Shown: positions 34,586-45,514, numbered from the stretch's first letter. The stretch is DNA of 64,000 bases from a bacterium (GCA_029945725.1 JAQSDB010000003.1:1-64000), one strand, 5' to 3'. The notes: generated from the sequence alone by a model not told the origin. Translations and numbers: made by a program.

Positions 34586-34855
34586 TTAGCGACGCAGACC
34601 AAGAGTCTTGATCAGCGCGCCGTAGCGAGCACTGTCCTTGCGATTCAGATAATCCAGCAGCTTGCGACGCTGGTTCACCATGCGGATCAGGCCGCGACGG
34701 GAATGATGGTCATGCTTGTGTTCCTTGAAATGGGACTGCAGATAATCTATCTGCGCCGACAGCAAGGCCACCTGCACTTCCGGTGAACCCGTATCACCCT
34801 GGGCACGAGCGAACTTGGCGACTACTTCAGCTTTACGTTCTGCACTTAAGGACAT
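34586..34855 (-). CDS. rpsO: 30S ribosomal protein S15
   Basis: S15 binds 16S rRNA early in 30S assembly. The 89-residue protein is a standard S15: [70 protein letters not shown]. The frame is open upstream; ATG 34855 is the family start. A hairpin lies in its leader at 34872-34908. It sits between truB and pnp. Confidence 0.97.
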   Translation of the reverse strand: MSLSAERKAEVVAKFARAQGDTGSPEVQVALLSAQIDYLQSHFKEHKHDHHSRRGLIRMVNQRRKLLDYLNRKDSARYGALIKTLGLRR

Positions 34856-34871
34856 TGTTCTACTCCACAAT

Positions 34872-34908
34872 GAGAGGCGACAAGAAAAAACGGACAGCCG
34901 CGCCTCTC
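34872..34908 (-). promoter_or_regulatory. rpsO leader hairpin
   Basis: GAGAGGCG (34872-34879) pairs perfectly with CGCCTCTC (34901-34908) around a 21-nt loop that contains a U-rich run in the transcript. It ends 16 nt before the rpsO start codon. S15 represses its own mRNA through a leader structure in several bacteria, so an autoregulatory role is plausible. Confidence 0.45.
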
Positions 34909-35016
34909 TGCAGCGTCCGCCACGGGATGATGCAGGCATCACCCACTCTTATTGACCGGCTTGTGACCCGTCAAAACCAAACACTATCCGGCGCACCAAA
35001 CATAGCGGTTTATCGG

Positions 35017-35946
35017 CTACGTATGGATCAAGCGCCTGGGTGCAACGCGGGAATCATCATCCATCTCGCCCACACCCAGAAACCGTCCACCCTGTTCAAA
35101 CAACAGTACAGGGCCTTCTGCCGGCGACCCGGGCGCCTGCACAGCCTGGCCTTGCAGCAAATAATAAGCCGTGGTCTCACTGAGCACCACGCGCGGCCAG
35201 GCAGCAATACCGGCCCATGCGGGCAACAGCAGGCGGTCAATGGCGTCAAAACCGCCTTCATTCAGCGTTTGTTCAAGCTGCTCCAGCGTCACCATGGCAG
35301 GCTTTACAAAAGGGCCGTGGCTGAGCCGTCGCAGCATGACCACATGCGCACCACACCCAAGGGCCTCGCCAATATCTTCCGCAAGAGAACGAATATAGGT
35401 TCCCTTGCTGACATGTGCCTCGAGCAATAACTCATCGGCGCGCTGGTTCTCTTCCGGCAGCAAGCGCTCCAGACGATATATCGTCACATGCCGCGCGGCG
35501 CGCTCGATCTCGATACCCTGGCGCGCCAGCTCATAAAGCGGGCGCCCGTCCTTTTTCAAGGCCGAATACATTGGTGGCACCTGGGCAATGTCGCCGCGAA
35601 ACCGCGCCAGCACGGCCTCAACAGCCTCAATCGTCAGCTCTGGCACCGGAGCCTCTGCAATCACGTCACCCTCGGCATCGCCGGTTGTCGTACGCTGCCC
35701 GAGACGAATGCGCGTGCGATAAACCTTGTCTGCTTCAAGCAGGTACTGCGTGAACTTGGATGCCTCGCCGAGACAGATCGGCAACAGCCCGGTTGCCAAA
35801 GGATCAAGACTGCCCGTGTGCCCCGCTTTATCTGCCTGATAAAAATGCCGTACCCGCTGCAAGGCCTGATTCGAGGATAGGCCCTGTGGCTTGTCCAGCA
35901 ACAAAACGCCGTCAATGGGACGGCGGGGGCGGCGCGGCTTACTCAT
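35017..35946 (-). CDS. truB: tRNA pseudouridine(55) synthase
   Basis: TruB makes pseudouridine 55 in the T-loop of tRNAs. Motif I is GVLLLDKPQGLSSNQALQRVR, the catalytic Asp is in KAGHTGSLDPLATGLLPICLG, and the RTTTGDAEGD segment follows. The C-terminal PUA-like domain ends at 309 residues, a normal length. It lies 17 bp downstream of rbfA in the infB operon. Confidence 0.96.
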   Translation of the reverse strand: MSKPRRPRRPIDGVLLLDKPQGLSSNQALQRVRHFYQADKAGHTGSLDPLATGLLPICLGEASKFTQYLLEADKVYRTRIRLGQRTTTGDAEGDVIAEAPVPELTIEAVEAVLARFRGDIAQVPPMYSALKKDGRPLYELARQGIEIERAARHVTIYRLERLLPEENQRADELLLEAHVSKGTYIRSLAEDIGEALGCGAHVVMLRRLSHGPFVKPAMVTLEQLEQTLNEGGFDAIDRLLLPAWAGIAAWPRVVLSETTAYYLLQGQAVQAPGSPAEGPVLLFEQGGRFLGVGEMDDDSRVAPRRLIHT

Positions 35947-35963
35947 GCGTTTTTATCAGCAGC

Positions 35964-36359
35964 TCATTCATCAGAAGCCACATCACCGCGGGCTTCCGCA
36001 CGCAGATGATCTTCCTTGACCGCTTCATTGATCAGCGTTGCCATGCGATTACCACGCAACGTCACTTCATCAAAATGAAAGCGCAGACGCGGCGTCATGC
36101 GCACCTGCAGGGCCTTGCCCAGCTGGTTGCGCAAAAAACCTGCAGCACCATTCAGCACCGCAAGCGTGGCATCCGGCTTTTCATCCAGAGTGGCCCCGAG
36201 TACGGTGATATAGACATCGGCATAACCCATGTCCGGACTCACCTTCACACTCGAAATGGTCACCATGCCAACGCGCGGATCCTTGATTTCCAGACGAATC
36301 AGTCCAGCGATTTCTCGCTGAATCTGATCCGCAATACGCTGTGTGCGCTGACTTGCCAC
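35964..36359 (-). CDS. rbfA: Ribosome-binding factor A
   Basis: RbfA helps 30S maturation and 16S 5'-end processing, notably in the cold. The 131-residue KH-like protein shows QRTQRIADQIQREIAGLIRLEIKDPRVGMVTISSVKVSPDMGYADVYITVLG and LRNQLGKALQVRMTPRLRFHFDEV. It lies between infB and truB with short gaps (20 and 17 bp), consistent with a single transcript. Confidence 0.96.
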   Translation of the reverse strand: MASQRTQRIADQIQREIAGLIRLEIKDPRVGMVTISSVKVSPDMGYADVYITVLGATLDEKPDATLAVLNGAAGFLRNQLGKALQVRMTPRLRFHFDEVTLRGNRMATLINEAVKEDHLRAEARGDVASDE

Positions 36360-36379
36360 TACTTCACCTGATCCTGTTC

Positions 36380-39085
36380 TTACAGCGAACGCTTGATAAT
36401 GGTGACGTCGTAAACCTCAATCTTGTCGCCGCTACGGATATCGTTATAGCCCTTCACTGCCAGACCGCACTCGACACCGTTACGAACTTCCTGCACGTCA
36501 TCCTTGAAGCGACGCAGTGACTCCAGTTCACCCTGGAAAACCACCACATCATCACGCAGGACACGAATTGGCTTGCTCCGGTAAAGCGTACCCTCGACCA
36601 CCATACAACCGGCAGCCGCACCGAACTTCGAGGAGCGGAAAACATCACGCACTTGCGCCACACCCAGAATGGTTTCGCGATGTTCCGGTGTCAGCAAGCC
36701 ACTCATGGCCGCCTTCACATCATCGATCAACTCATAAATGATGCTGTAATAACGCAGATCCAGACCTTCTGCCTGACACTTGGCTCTGGCGGCGTTATCG
36801 GCACGCACATTGAAGCCCAGAATCACGCCACCGGTGCTTTCCGCCAGAGTCACATCGGACTCGGTAATGGCGCCTACGCCGGAACCCACAATCGAAACCT
36901 TGACTTCACTGGTGGACAGCGCATTAAGCGACTGCGTCAGTGCTTCCAGAGAGCCGCGTACATCCGTCTTGAGCACGATATTCACGGAAGATGCTTCCGC
37001 CTTGCCCATATTGGCAAGTACGTTCTCGAGGCGCATGCCCTGCTGACGATCAAGCTTTATCTGGCGCAGCTTGGACTCACGGAATTCCGCAACTTCACGT
37101 GCCTTGCGCTCATCATCAACCACGAGAAATTCATCGCCCGCATCCGGCGCTTCCGGCAGACCGAGAATTTCAACAGGAATGGATGGCCCTGCGCTCTTGG
37201 CAGGCTTGCCGTTTTCATCCGACATGGCGCGCACGCGACCGTAATGAGTACCCGCCAGCACCAGATCACCGGTCTTGAGCGTACCTTTCTGTACGAGCAG
37301 CGTTGCTACTGCACCACGCCCCTTGTCGATGCGTGCTTCAATCACCACGCCATGCGCCGAGCCATCAATAACGGCAGTCAGCTCAAGCAGTTCGGCCTGA
37401 ATCAGAATCGCATCAAGAAGCGCATCGACGCCTTCACCACTGTGCGCAGAAACCTTCACTACCTGGATATCACCGCCCCACTCTTCCGGAACAATACCCT
37501 TCACCGACAGTTCATTCAGTACGCGATCCGGATCAGCACTCGGCTTGTCCATCTTGTTGATCGCAACAATGATGGGTACACCGGCCGCACGCGCATGATC
37601 AATGGCTTCAGCCGTCTGCGGCATGACGCCATCATCAGCAGCCACCACGATCACAACGATATCCGTTGCCTGGGCACCTCGGGCACGCATGGACGTAAAC
37701 GCCGCGTGACCCGGGGTATCGAGAAAGGTAATCATGCCGCGTGCCGTTTCAACGTGATACGCACCGATATGCTGGGTGATGCCACCCGCCTCACCCGCCG
37801 CCACCTTGGCGCGACGGATATAATCGAGCAGCGATGTCTTGCCATGGTCAACATGACCCATGATCGTCACTACGGGCGCACGCGTCGTACCCTCACCATG
37901 ATGCTTCATCGCATCTTTCAGCGAGTCTTCCATCGCGGTTTCACTGACGAAAATAGGGTTATGACCCATTTCCTCGACAACAAGACCGGCCGTCGCCTGA
38001 TCAATCACGTCATTGGCCGTTACCGTTTCGCCCATCTTGATCAGGACCTTGATAACAACCCGGGACTTCAACGCCATTTTCTGGGCGAGATCGGCAACAG
38101 TGATGCTTTCACCGATGGTGACGTCGTAAACCTGCTTTTCCACCGGCTTTTCAAATCCATGTTGTTTGGACAGGGCGCTGGTCAGCGTGCGTGCGACAGG
38201 GCGGAAAGCCTGTTCAGCCTCGCGCTTCTTGCCGCCCTTGCCCTTGGCTTTGCTGGCACTGCCGCGACGAATATCCCGGTCTTCGCGCGCAAAAGAATCC
38301 TCATAAGCGCTACCAACCAGACCGCGGGCAAGTGGAGCATCCACTGAGGGAGCCGGTGCTTCCGCGCCACGCGACTCCAGATCAGCGGCAATCAGGCGCG
38401 CCTGTTCCAGCGTTTTCTGGCGTGCCTTTTCTTCAGCTTCCAGGCGCAGCTTTTCTTCCTGCTTGCGACGAACATCATCGGCAGCCTTCAAGCGAGCCGC
38501 TTCTGCCTCGCGCCTGGCGCGTTCTTCAGCCGTTTCTTCACGCGCCTTGACCGCCATTCCCACCTTGGGAACGGAAAGCTTTTTATCCTTGCCACCCTTG
38601 TTGGCCGCTTCATGGGCACGACGAGCCTCTTCAGCGCCCTTGCGCGCCTCTTCCTCAGCCGCCGCAATACGTGCATCTTCTTCAGCGCGGCGCACCGCTG
38701 CCTCTGCAGCCAGGCGCTCCTCCTCCACCTTGCGCGCCAGCTCTTCTGCTTCACGCGCAGCGTCTTCCTGATCATCAAGGGCAGAACGCTTTACATAGGA
38801 GCGCGTCTTGCGCACTTCCACATTAACCGTCTTGGCTTTGCCGCCTGCAGCAGGAGCCACCTTAAGGGTGGTTGTGGCCTTGCGCTTCAGCGTAATCTTC
38901 TGCGGATCAGCATCAGACTCGCCATGAGCGCGGCGAAGATGCGACAGCAACTGCTGCTTCTCCGCATCAGAAACCACTTCATCCGCTTTTTGATGGGCGA
39001 GTCCAGCTTCCTGCATTTGTGCCAGCAGGGTTTCCACCGGACGACCAACGGTCTCGGCCAGTTGTTTGACAGTTACTTCAGCCAT
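36380..39085 (-). CDS. infB: Translation initiation factor IF-2
   Basis: IF-2 is the GTPase that delivers initiator tRNA. It is 901 residues. The start [28 protein letters not shown] is the IF2-N subdomain, then comes a long charged Ala/Glu/Arg-rich region to about residue 260, and a second IF2-N subdomain. The G domain follows with G1 [15 protein letters not shown]3 DTPGHAAFT and G4 NKMDK. Domains II-IV complete the C-terminus (ending [16 protein letters not shown]). No internal alternative start was assigned. Confidence 0.97.
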   Translation of the reverse strand: MAEVTVKQLAETVGRPVETLLAQMQEAGLAHQKADEVVSDAEKQQLLSHLRRAHGESDADPQKITLKRKATTTLKVAPAAGGKAKTVNVEVRKTRSYVKRSALDDQEDAAREAEELARKVEEERLAAEAAVRRAEEDARIAAAEEEARKGAEEARRAHEAANKGGKDKKLSVPKVGMAVKAREETAEERARREAEAARLKAADDVRRKQEEKLRLEAEEKARQKTLEQARLIAADLESRGAEAPAPSVDAPLARGLVGSAYEDSFAREDRDIRRGSASKAKGKGGKKREAEQAFRPVARTLTSALSKQHGFEKPVEKQVYDVTIGESITVADLAQKMALKSRVVIKVLIKMGETVTANDVIDQATAGLVVEEMGHNPIFVSETAMEDSLKDAMKHHGEGTTRAPVVTIMGHVDHGKTSLLDYIRRAKVAAGEAGGITQHIGAYHVETARGMITFLDTPGHAAFTSMRARGAQATDIVVIVVAADDGVMPQTAEAIDHARAAGVPIIVAINKMDKPSADPDRVLNELSVKGIVPEEWGGDIQVVKVSAHSGEGVDALLDAILIQAELLELTAVIDGSAHGVVIEARIDKGRGAVATLLVQKGTLKTGDLVLAGTHYGRVRAMSDENGKPAKSAGPSIPVEILGLPEAPDAGDEFLVVDDERKAREVAEFRESKLRQIKLDRQQGMRLENVLANMGKAEASSVNIVLKTDVRGSLEALTQSLNALSTSEVKVSIVGSGVGAITESDVTLAESTGGVILGFNVRADNAARAKCQAEGLDLRYYSIIYELIDDVKAAMSGLLTPEHRETILGVAQVRDVFRSSKFGAAAGCMVVEGTLYRSKPIRVLRDDVVVFQGELESLRRFKDDVQEVRNGVECGLAVKGYNDIRSGDKIEVYDVTIIKRSL

Positions 39086-39322
39086 GTAGCGTGTCTCTCC
39101 GCTTCGCTCGGCATTATTCGATTACGGCCTGAATGAAATTATTCTTCAGGCGATCAGCCAGCCCCCAGGGGACAGGCCGCGAAACCATCACGCCTGTGAC
39201 GATTTCATCGCTAGCGATTCCGGTCACTCGGCCGCAAGGCCAAATGCTGAAACCGTATCAAGCCTGAAGTGCCAAGGCACCCCAGGGTTTGTTAATTACT
39301 ACCGCTATTACCCAAGACCCGG
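39086..39322 (-). other. nusA-infB intergenic region
   Basis: The 237 bp between nusA and infB hold no supported gene. There is a 7-bp inverted repeat GCCTGAA (39127-39133) / TTCAGGC (39145-39151) near the infB start. No terminator with a T-tract was seen, so read-through from nusA is expected. Confidence 0.5.
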
Positions 39323-40801
39323 TTACTGAAACCAGGGCTCGCGAGCCTTCATGATGAGCTTTCCAGCCTTTTCTTCATCAAGACCTTCAATATCAACGAT
39401 GTCATCAATCGCCTGCTCAGCCAGATCTTCCATGGTGAGAATGCCCCGCGAGGCAAGCTCGAAAGCGAGTTTGCGGTTCATGCCATCCATATTCAGCAGG
39501 TCTTCTGCAGGCTCGTTAGCACCCAGCTTTTCTTCAGACACCAGCGCCTTGGTCAACAAGGCATCCTTGGCACGCTGGCGCAGGGCATTGACGATGTCTT
39601 CATCAAAACCATCGATGGAAAGCATTTCTTCCAGCGGCACATAAGCCACTTCTTCCAGCGAGGTAAAGCCTTCCTGCACGAGTACAGCCGCAATATCCTC
39701 GTCAATATCCAGATCACGCATGAATACTTCGATAAACTGGTGCGACTCTGTTTCTTGCTTGGCCTGGGCATCTTCCAGCGACATCACATTCAGACGCCAC
39801 CCGGTAAGCTCCGAAGCCAGACGAATATTCTGGCCGCCACGACCAATAGCCATCGCCAGCTGCTCATCCTCAACAGCTACATCCATGGAGTGGGTGTCTT
39901 CATCAATCATGATGGAGGCCACTTCGGCAGGCTGCAGTGCATTGATTACGTACTGCGCAGGATTATCATCCCAGAGCACGATATCGACGCGCTCACCGGC
40001 AAGCTCACCGCTCACAGCCTGCACGCGTGCGCCACGCATACCGATACAGGCGCCCTGCGGATCAATACGCTGATCATTAGATTTCACGGCAATCTTGGCG
40101 CGCACACCAGGATCACGGGCGGCGCCCTTGATCTCGATGATTTCCTCACCGATTTCCGGCACTTCAATACGGAAGAGCTCGATAATCATTTCCGGACGAG
40201 TACGCGTTACCAGTAGTTGCGAACCACGTCCTTCCGCATTCACACCAAACAGGATGGCGCGCACACGCTCGCCAACGCGGAAGGTTTCGCGCGGCAGCAT
40301 TTCTTCCCGCGCCAGATAGGCCTCGGCATTGGCACCGAGATCCAGCACCAGACCATCACGCGTAGTCTTCTTCACCGTACCGGAGAGAATCTCGCCCAGA
40401 CGATCACGATAGGCATCAACTACCAGAGCGCGCTCGGCCTCGCGCACTTTCTGCACGATAACCTGCTTCGCCGTCTGCGCCGCAATACGGCCAAAGCCAA
40501 TGGACTCGACCTGCTCTTCGCGCACGTCACCCAGCTTCATGCCTTCGGGCTCGACATCACTCAGCGCAAGCTGCATGGAAGGCATTTCGTGGTCACAATC
40601 TTCCACAACCGTCCAGCGCCGGAAAGTGGTGTACTCGCCCGTCTTGCGATCAATCGCAACACGAAGATCAATTTCATCCGTGTCGTAATTTTTCTTGGTC
40701 GCAGCGACCAGGGCCTCTTCCAATGCCTGAAAGATCACCTCACGAGAAACACCTTTCTCGTTGCTGACCGAGTCGACCACCATCAGAATTTCTTTGGTCA
40801 T
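39323..40801 (-). CDS. nusA: Transcription termination/antitermination factor NusA
   Basis: NusA binds RNA polymerase and controls pausing, termination and rRNA antitermination. The 492-residue protein has the N-terminal polymerase-binding domain ([32 protein letters not shown]), S1 ([19 protein letters not shown]) and two KH domains ([36 protein letters not shown]). It ends in two acidic AR repeats, as in E. coli. It is in the rimP-nusA-infB operon. Confidence 0.97.
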   Translation of the reverse strand: MTKEILMVVDSVSNEKGVSREVIFQALEEALVAATKKNYDTDEIDLRVAIDRKTGEYTTFRRWTVVEDCDHEMPSMQLALSDVEPEGMKLGDVREEQVESIGFGRIAAQTAKQVIVQKVREAERALVVDAYRDRLGEILSGTVKKTTRDGLVLDLGANAEAYLAREEMLPRETFRVGERVRAILFGVNAEGRGSQLLVTRTRPEMIIELFRIEVPEIGEEIIEIKGAARDPGVRAKIAVKSNDQRIDPQGACIGMRGARVQAVSGELAGERVDIVLWDDNPAQYVINALQPAEVASIMIDEDTHSMDVAVEDEQLAMAIGRGGQNIRLASELTGWRLNVMSLEDAQAKQETESHQFIEVFMRDLDIDEDIAAVLVQEGFTSLEEVAYVPLEEMLSIDGFDEDIVNALRQRAKDALLTKALVSEEKLGANEPAEDLLNMDGMNRKLAFELASRGILTMEDLAEQAIDDIVDIEGLDEEKAGKLIMKAREPWFQ

Positions 40802-40954
40802 GGTTCGTTCCTGTCCGGACCTCGCCCGTTAATCAAAAAGTTCAAGCGGCGCGCGAGGGCGCCACTCACAAATCAAACAGGGCACTAGCTTGATTTGCCA
40901 TCCGCCCGATACGGGCATGTATCAGACCAGACGCAACCGGATCGGTCCGTCCGG

Positions 40955-41416
40955 TCAAACACCGGGGACTACATTTCCTTTATCAATGGCAGCAAAGGGG
41001 ATTCGCACCACTTCACCATCCACCTGCAACTCAACAGCCTCATCTGCGACCTGCAGAATGATGCCCTTGTACTTCCGGCGTCCGTTCAGGGGGCTGGCAA
41101 GACGCACCGCCACTTCCTCACCGACATAACGTCCATACTGGGCCAGCGTGAACAAGGGGCGATCCCAACCCGGCGATGACACTTCCAGCGTGAACTCGCC
41201 AGCAATCGGATCTTCCACATCCAGCACACCACTAACCTGATGACTGACGGTGGCGCAATCATCAACACCCACGCCGTTCGGGCCTTCGATAAAAAGTCGC
41301 AGCACGGAGTGGCGACCCTGCTGGAAGAACTCCAGACCCCAGAGCTCGAAGCCCACAGCCGTCACGGCCGGGGTCAGCATCGTTACCATTTCTTCGACTT
41401 TTTTTGAAACCGCCAT
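40955..41416 (-). CDS. rimP: Ribosome maturation factor RimP
   Basis: RimP is needed for 30S subunit maturation. It shows VGFELWGLEFFQQGRHSVLRLFIEG, DDCATVSHQVSGVLDVEDPIAGEFTLEVSSPGWDRPLFT and the C-terminal Sm-like domain (VRLASPLNGRRKYKGII). ATG 41416 (MAVSKK) is used; ATG 41425 would add three residues. It is the first protein gene of the operon below the tRNA-fMet and two stem-loop terminators, as in the E. coli metY-rimP-nusA-infB arrangement. Confidence 0.94.
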   Translation of the reverse strand: MAVSKKVEEMVTMLTPAVTAVGFELWGLEFFQQGRHSVLRLFIEGPNGVGVDDCATVSHQVSGVLDVEDPIAGEFTLEVSSPGWDRPLFTLAQYGRYVGEEVAVRLASPLNGRRKYKGIILQVADEAVELQVDGEVVRIPFAAIDKGNVVPGV

Positions 41417-41444
41417 GCGCTGCATTTCTCCGGATTACAGAAAC

Positions 41445-41465
41445 AAAAAATGGGCTCAACGCCCA
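41445..41465 (-). terminator. Terminator 2 in the tRNA-rimP leader
   Basis: On the minus strand TGGGC-GTTGA-GCCCA is followed by T6. It lies 20-50 nt before the rimP start, so it works as a leader terminator or attenuator. Confidence 0.75.
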
Positions 41466-41530
41466 CTTTGTCTGAAGCCGCATGTGCGCCCGACAATGCC
41501 CACAAAGGGCATCCAGAAAGCGCGCGGGAC

Positions 41531-41563
41531 CTGTAAAAAAGCCCACACAAGGCGGGCTCTTTT
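41531..41563 (-). terminator. Terminator 1 after tRNA-fMet
   Basis: On the minus strand a GAGCCCGCC...GGGCTTTTTT hairpin with a T6 tail lies 38 bp after the tRNA 3' end. With the second terminator at 41445-41465 it forms a tandem pair between the tRNA and rimP. Confidence 0.75.
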
Positions 41564-41600
41564 ACGAAAACTTCCTGGTAGAAGTTTCCAAGTCCAAAAG

Positions 41601-41677
<77 letters not shown>

Positions 41678-41690
41678 TCAGAGGACGGCG

Positions 41691-41719
41691 AATATAGGCC
41701 CGGAGACTATTGAAGTCAA
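41691..41719 (-). promoter_or_regulatory. tRNA-fMet promoter
   Basis: TTGACT (41714-41719), a 17-bp spacer and TATATT (41691-41696) on the minus strand place the transcription start just before the tRNA at 41677. Confidence 0.65.
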
Positions 41720-41886
41720 AGGGTATTTTCGCCTTTTCACCGGAAAACGCCCGGGAAAATTCACAAGGTACCGATAGAACCGGCACACTGGCCAGCATGC
41801 TTCCACGCTGGCCGCAAAACAGCCCCTGGCAGGCCTGCCTTGCTCTCCCCCGCCACTCTAATCCATCCGAGCAACAGGGCATTACA

Positions 41887-41971
41887 TGGTGCGGAAGGGG
41901 GGACTTGAACCCCCATGCCCGAAAGCACAACCACCTCAAGGTTGCGTGTATACCAATTTCACCACTTCCGC
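41887..41971 (-). tRNA. tRNA-Leu (GAG)
   Basis: An 85-nt class II tRNA with acceptor stem GCGGAAG/CTTCCGC, a long variable arm (GTTGTGCTTTCGGGCA region), T-arm GGGGGTTCAAGTCCCCC and encoded CCA. The anticodon loop CTTGAGG gives anticodon GAG (complement at 41935-41937), reading CUC/CUU leucine codons. It lies between secG and tRNA-fMet. Confidence 0.95.
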
Positions 41972-42005
41972 GAATCTTTGGGCCATCAAGGCCCTGGCCA
42001 CCACC

Positions 42006-42368
42006 TTACTTGGCGGGGGCCGCTGGAACATCCGAACCGGCGGCAGGTGCGACTGAAGCAGCCGGAGCCACAGGGACATCACCTACCTCTTTTTTTGCTT
42101 CGGCCTGAATTTCCGGCACGACACCAAAAGTCTTTACATGCTGGCGCGCAAACACGGCAAGACCAACGCTAGTGGCAAAGAAAACAGCCGCCAGCACCGC
42201 AGTGGCCTTGGTCATGAAACCCACCGATCCAGCCGCACCAAACACCGTCTGCGAAGAACCGGCACCAAACGAGGCACCCATTTCTGCGCCTTTGCCCTGC
42301 TGCAGGAGAATGAGGCCAATCATGGCCACCGCTACCAGCACATGCATGATCAGAATAAGGCTTTCCAT
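42006..42368 (-). CDS. secG: Preprotein translocase subunit SecG
   Basis: SecG is the small SecYEG channel subunit. The 120-residue protein has two transmembrane helices (LILIMHVLVAVAMIGLILLQQG and KATAVLAAVFFATSVGLAVFA) around the conserved GKGAEMGASFGAGSSQTVFGAAGSVGFM loop. The C-terminal tail is Ala/Pro/Val-rich. ATG 42368 is the family start; the upstream open frame overlaps tpiA. It lies 13 bp below tpiA. Confidence 0.93.
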   Translation of the reverse strand: MESLILIMHVLVAVAMIGLILLQQGKGAEMGASFGAGSSQTVFGAAGSVGFMTKATAVLAAVFFATSVGLAVFARQHVKTFGVVPEIQAEAKKEVGDVPVAPAASVAPAAGSDVPAAPAK

Positions 42369-42381
42369 CTTTGCTACCCGC

Positions 42382-43143
42382 TTAATGCGCCACCCGGGCT
42401 GCCCGGGCAATCGCGACAAACTCATCTGCGTCCAGCGACGCTCCGCCCACCAGGGCGCCATCTATATCCGGCATCGCAAACAGCGCACCGGCATTGGCTG
42501 CCCTGACACTGCCGCCATAAAGAATTCTTAACCCCGCCGACACATCAGCATCGTTTTTTTCCACTTCGGCACGCAACACCCGGTGTACCTGCTGGACCTG
42601 CTCCGATGTTGCCGTCCTGCCTGTACCTATAGCCCAGACCGGCTCATATGCGAGCACGGCACTGGCCAGTGCCGATACGCCATGCGCATCAATCGCCACC
42701 TGCAGCTGCCGCAATACCACTGCCTCGGTCTGGCCTGCCTCGCGCTCCGCGAGCGTCTCGCCGACACAGAGCACAGGGATCAAACCCGCCGCCTGTGCCC
42801 GTCCAAACTTTTCCGCCACTACCGCATCATCGTCGCCATAACGGCTGCGACGCTCGGAGTGCCCGACAATCACCGCCACGCAAGCCGCATCACGCAACAT
42901 GCCGGCAGAAATTTCACCCGTACAGGCACCGTCGTCTTCGCGAGCTACGTTCTGCGCCATCAGACAGATGCTGCTGCCGACAACCAGACCAGCAAGCTGA
43001 TCGATATATAAAGCCGGCGGCGCGATCCAGAGATCAACCCCGAGATACTCGGCCTCACGGGCACGAATACCCTGCACAAGTGCCGCATTGGCAGCATGTC
43101 GGCCCTGCATTTTCCAGTTGCCGGCGACCAGCTTGCGACGCAT
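42382..43143 (-). CDS. tpiA: Triosephosphate isomerase
   Basis: TpiA interconverts DHAP and glyceraldehyde-3-phosphate. The catalytic Lys is in VAGNWKMQG, the His in VIVGHSERRSRYGDDD and the Glu in VLAYEPVWAIGTGRTA. The C-terminal phosphate loop LYGGSVRAANAG is present. The length, 253 residues, is normal. secG follows. Confidence 0.96.
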   Translation of the reverse strand: MRRKLVAGNWKMQGRHAANAALVQGIRAREAEYLGVDLWIAPPALYIDQLAGLVVGSSICLMAQNVAREDDGACTGEISAGMLRDAACVAVIVGHSERRSRYGDDDAVVAEKFGRAQAAGLIPVLCVGETLAEREAGQTEAVVLRQLQVAIDAHGVSALASAVLAYEPVWAIGTGRTATSEQVQQVHRVLRAEVEKNDADVSAGLRILYGGSVRAANAGALFAMPDIDGALVGGASLDADEFVAIARAARVAH

Positions 43144-43285
43144 CGCTCGAGCTCCTTGTTGGCAGGCACCGCACAGAAAGAGAGGCGCCTCAGCTACCCC
43201 CTCCCCGTGAGGCCGGCAATCTTAACGAAGTGGGTCTGGCGAAACAACCGCTAGCGGGGAATTTTCTGCAGATGACGAAGCGGCG

Positions 43286-44623
43286 CTACACCAGCGCCTT
43301 TCTCACTGTTTCTGCCAGCGACTCCGCCAGACCCTGCACCAGCGCGCCATCTTCACCCTCCACCATCACACGAATCAGCGGCTCGGTGCCCGAGGGCCGC
43401 AGCAATACGCGCCCGCGTCCGGCCAGCTGTTCCTCGGCCGCCAGGACGGCCGCCACGATGGCAGGGTCTGCCTGGGGGTCACATTTTTTCGCCACACGCA
43501 CATTGATCATGATCTGCGGAAACTTGTTCATGCCGCGCCTGAGCTCCTGCAACGAAGCGCCGGTACGCACCATGGGAGCCAGTACCTGCAGGGCGGCCAC
43601 AATGGCATCACCCGTGGTGGTTTTGTCGAGACAAACCACGTGACCCGAAGCCTCACCGCCCAGAGTCCAGCCGCGCCCTTCCAGCTCGGCCATGACATAG
43701 CGATCACCCACCCTGGCGCGCACAAACTCCAGCCCCATCTCGCGAATCGCAATCTCCATGCCGAGATTGCTCATCAACGTACCGACCACGCCCCTGATGT
43801 CCTGCCCCTGCGACAGGCGCTCACGCGCAATCATCGTGATGATTTCATCGCCATCCACAATCTCGCCACTGGCATCCACCATCAGCACGCGATCGCTGTC
43901 ACCATCAAAAGCAATACCAATATCCGCGCCATGCTCAAGCACTGCGCGCTGCAAGCCCTCAGGGTGCGTAGAGCCGCAATCACGATTGATATTGAGTCCG
44001 TCCGGGGCACAGCCAATCTTTACCACTTCGGCACCGAGCTCGATGAAGACGGCAGGCCCGACCTGGTACGCGGCACCATGCGCGCAATCCAGCACAATCT
44101 TCAGGCCGGAAAGATCAAGGCCGTAGGGAAATGTTGATTTGCAAAACTCGATATAGCGACCTTGTGCGTCTTCCTGGCGAGTCGCCTTGCCAAGCGTATC
44201 CGGCGCATCAATAGTCAGCGGCTTTTCCAGCCAGGCCTCTATTTCCGCCTCAACCTCATCCGCCAGTTTTTTACCATTGGCACCAAAAAACTTTATGCCA
44301 TTGTCGTAATACGGATTGTGCGACGCTGAAATGACAATGCCCGCACTGGCATGAAAAGCACGCGTAAGGTGGGCAATAGCCGGCGTCGGCATGGGGCCCA
44401 GCAGACGCACACTGACTCCCGCCGCAGAAAGTCCTGCCTCCAGCGCCGACTCCAGCAAATACCCGGAAAGGCGCGTATCCTTCCCCATCACCACTGAAGC
44501 TCGCCCCTGACTGGCCAGCACCTTGCCTGCCGCCCAACCCAGCTTGAGGGCGAATTCCGGCGTAATCGGCGTCTCGCCAACCCTGCCGCGCACACCATCA
44601 GTGCCAAAATATTTTCTGCTCAT
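43286..44623 (-). CDS. glmM: Phosphoglucosamine mutase
   Basis: GlmM converts glucosamine-6-phosphate to glucosamine-1-phosphate for UDP-GlcNAc synthesis. The phospho-serine motif is [20 protein letters not shown], the metal-binding loop is [13 protein letters not shown], the sugar-binding loop is [10 protein letters not shown] and the C-terminal phosphate-binding [15 protein letters not shown] is intact. 445 residues. It is in the run folP-glmM-tpiA-secG. Confidence 0.96.
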   Translation of the reverse strand: MSRKYFGTDGVRGRVGETPITPEFALKLGWAAGKVLASQGRASVVMGKDTRLSGYLLESALEAGLSAAGVSVRLLGPMPTPAIAHLTRAFHASAGIVISASHNPYYDNGIKFFGANGKKLADEVEAEIEAWLEKPLTIDAPDTLGKATRQEDAQGRYIEFCKSTFPYGLDLSGLKIVLDCAHGAAYQVGPAVFIELGAEVVKIGCAPDGLNINRDCGSTHPEGLQRAVLEHGADIGIAFDGDSDRVLMVDASGEIVDGDEIITMIARERLSQGQDIRGVVGTLMSNLGMEIAIREMGLEFVRARVGDRYVMAELEGRGWTLGGEASGHVVCLDKTTTGDAIVAALQVLAPMVRTGASLQELRRGMNKFPQIMINVRVAKKCDPQADPAIVAAVLAAEEQLAGRGRVLLRPSGTEPLIRVMVEGEDGALVQGLAESLAETVRKALV

Positions 44624-44656
44624 TGCCGGATGCCTCTGAATATCTTTCTGAAAGAA

Positions 44657-45505
44657 TTATTTTTTCTTGTCCTGCCTTTCCAGCAGCGCGGTTGCCACCG
44701 CCAGCGCCTCATGTGTCGCCCTTACATCATGCACCCGCACAATGCCTGCACCATGCATGACAGCAACAACAGCTGCCGCCGTACTGGCATGCAGCCGCTG
44801 ATCCGCAGCAGCGCCACCCAGCAAGGTACCGAGCATCGATTTTCGCGAAAGCCCCACCAGCAAGGGACAGGCGAAAGCCGAAAAATGCTCCAGACGATTC
44901 AGCAGGGCCAGATTATGATCCAGTGATTTTCCAAAACCAAAGCCCGGATCAAGCACGACTTTTTCAATGGCAATGCCAGCCGACGCACAGGCCGCAATAC
45001 GTTCGGCAAAAAAAGCATCAAGCTCGGAAAAAATATCGGCATAGTGCGGGCGCTGCTGCATGATGCCGGGCTCGCCCTGCATGTGCATCAAGCACACCGG
45101 CAGCCCTGTCGCCGCCGCCGCCACAAGCGCACCGGGCCGGCGCAGGGCACGCACATCATTGATAAAACCGGCCCCCAGCGCCGCTGCCTCCCGCATCACT
45201 TCCGGCGTCGAGGTATCCACCGAAATAATGACATCAATCTCGCGGGCAATGGCCTCCACTACCGGCAGGGTGCGATCCAGTTCTTCCTGGACCGATACTG
45301 CCTGTGCGCCCGGACGTGTACTTTCCGCACCGACATCAATAATGCCTGCACCTTCTGCATAAAGACGGCGCGCCTGCACCAGCGCCGCTTCCCGCGAGAA
45401 ATAACGGCCGCCATCCGAAAAAGAATCCGGCGTGACATTAAGAATACCCATCAGCACAGGATGGCTGAGATCAAGCTTGCGGGCACCGCACTGCAAAACA
45501 GTCAT
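44657..45505 (-). CDS. folP: Dihydropteroate synthase
   Basis: FolP joins HMDP-PP and p-aminobenzoate; it is the sulfonamide target. The signatures MGILNVTPDSFSDGGRYFS, DVGAESTRPGAQAVSVQEELDR, SVDTSTPEVM and LDPGFGFGKSLDHNLALL are all present. 282 residues. It lies 33 bp upstream of glmM and 54 bp downstream of ftsH, with a terminator in between. Confidence 0.96.
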   Translation of the reverse strand: MTVLQCGARKLDLSHPVLMGILNVTPDSFSDGGRYFSREAALVQARRLYAEGAGIIDVGAESTRPGAQAVSVQEELDRTLPVVEAIAREIDVIISVDTSTPEVMREAAALGAGFINDVRALRRPGALVAAAATGLPVCLMHMQGEPGIMQQRPHYADIFSELDAFFAERIAACASAGIAIEKVVLDPGFGFGKSLDHNLALLNRLEHFSAFACPLLVGLSRKSMLGTLLGGAAADQRLHASTAAAVVAVMHGAGIVRVHDVRATHEALAVATALLERQDKKK

Positions 45506-45514
45506 CGGGCATCC

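Noticed and set aside
36653-38347. 564-codon plus-strand open frame opposite infB
   Set aside because: Antisense shadow of infB.
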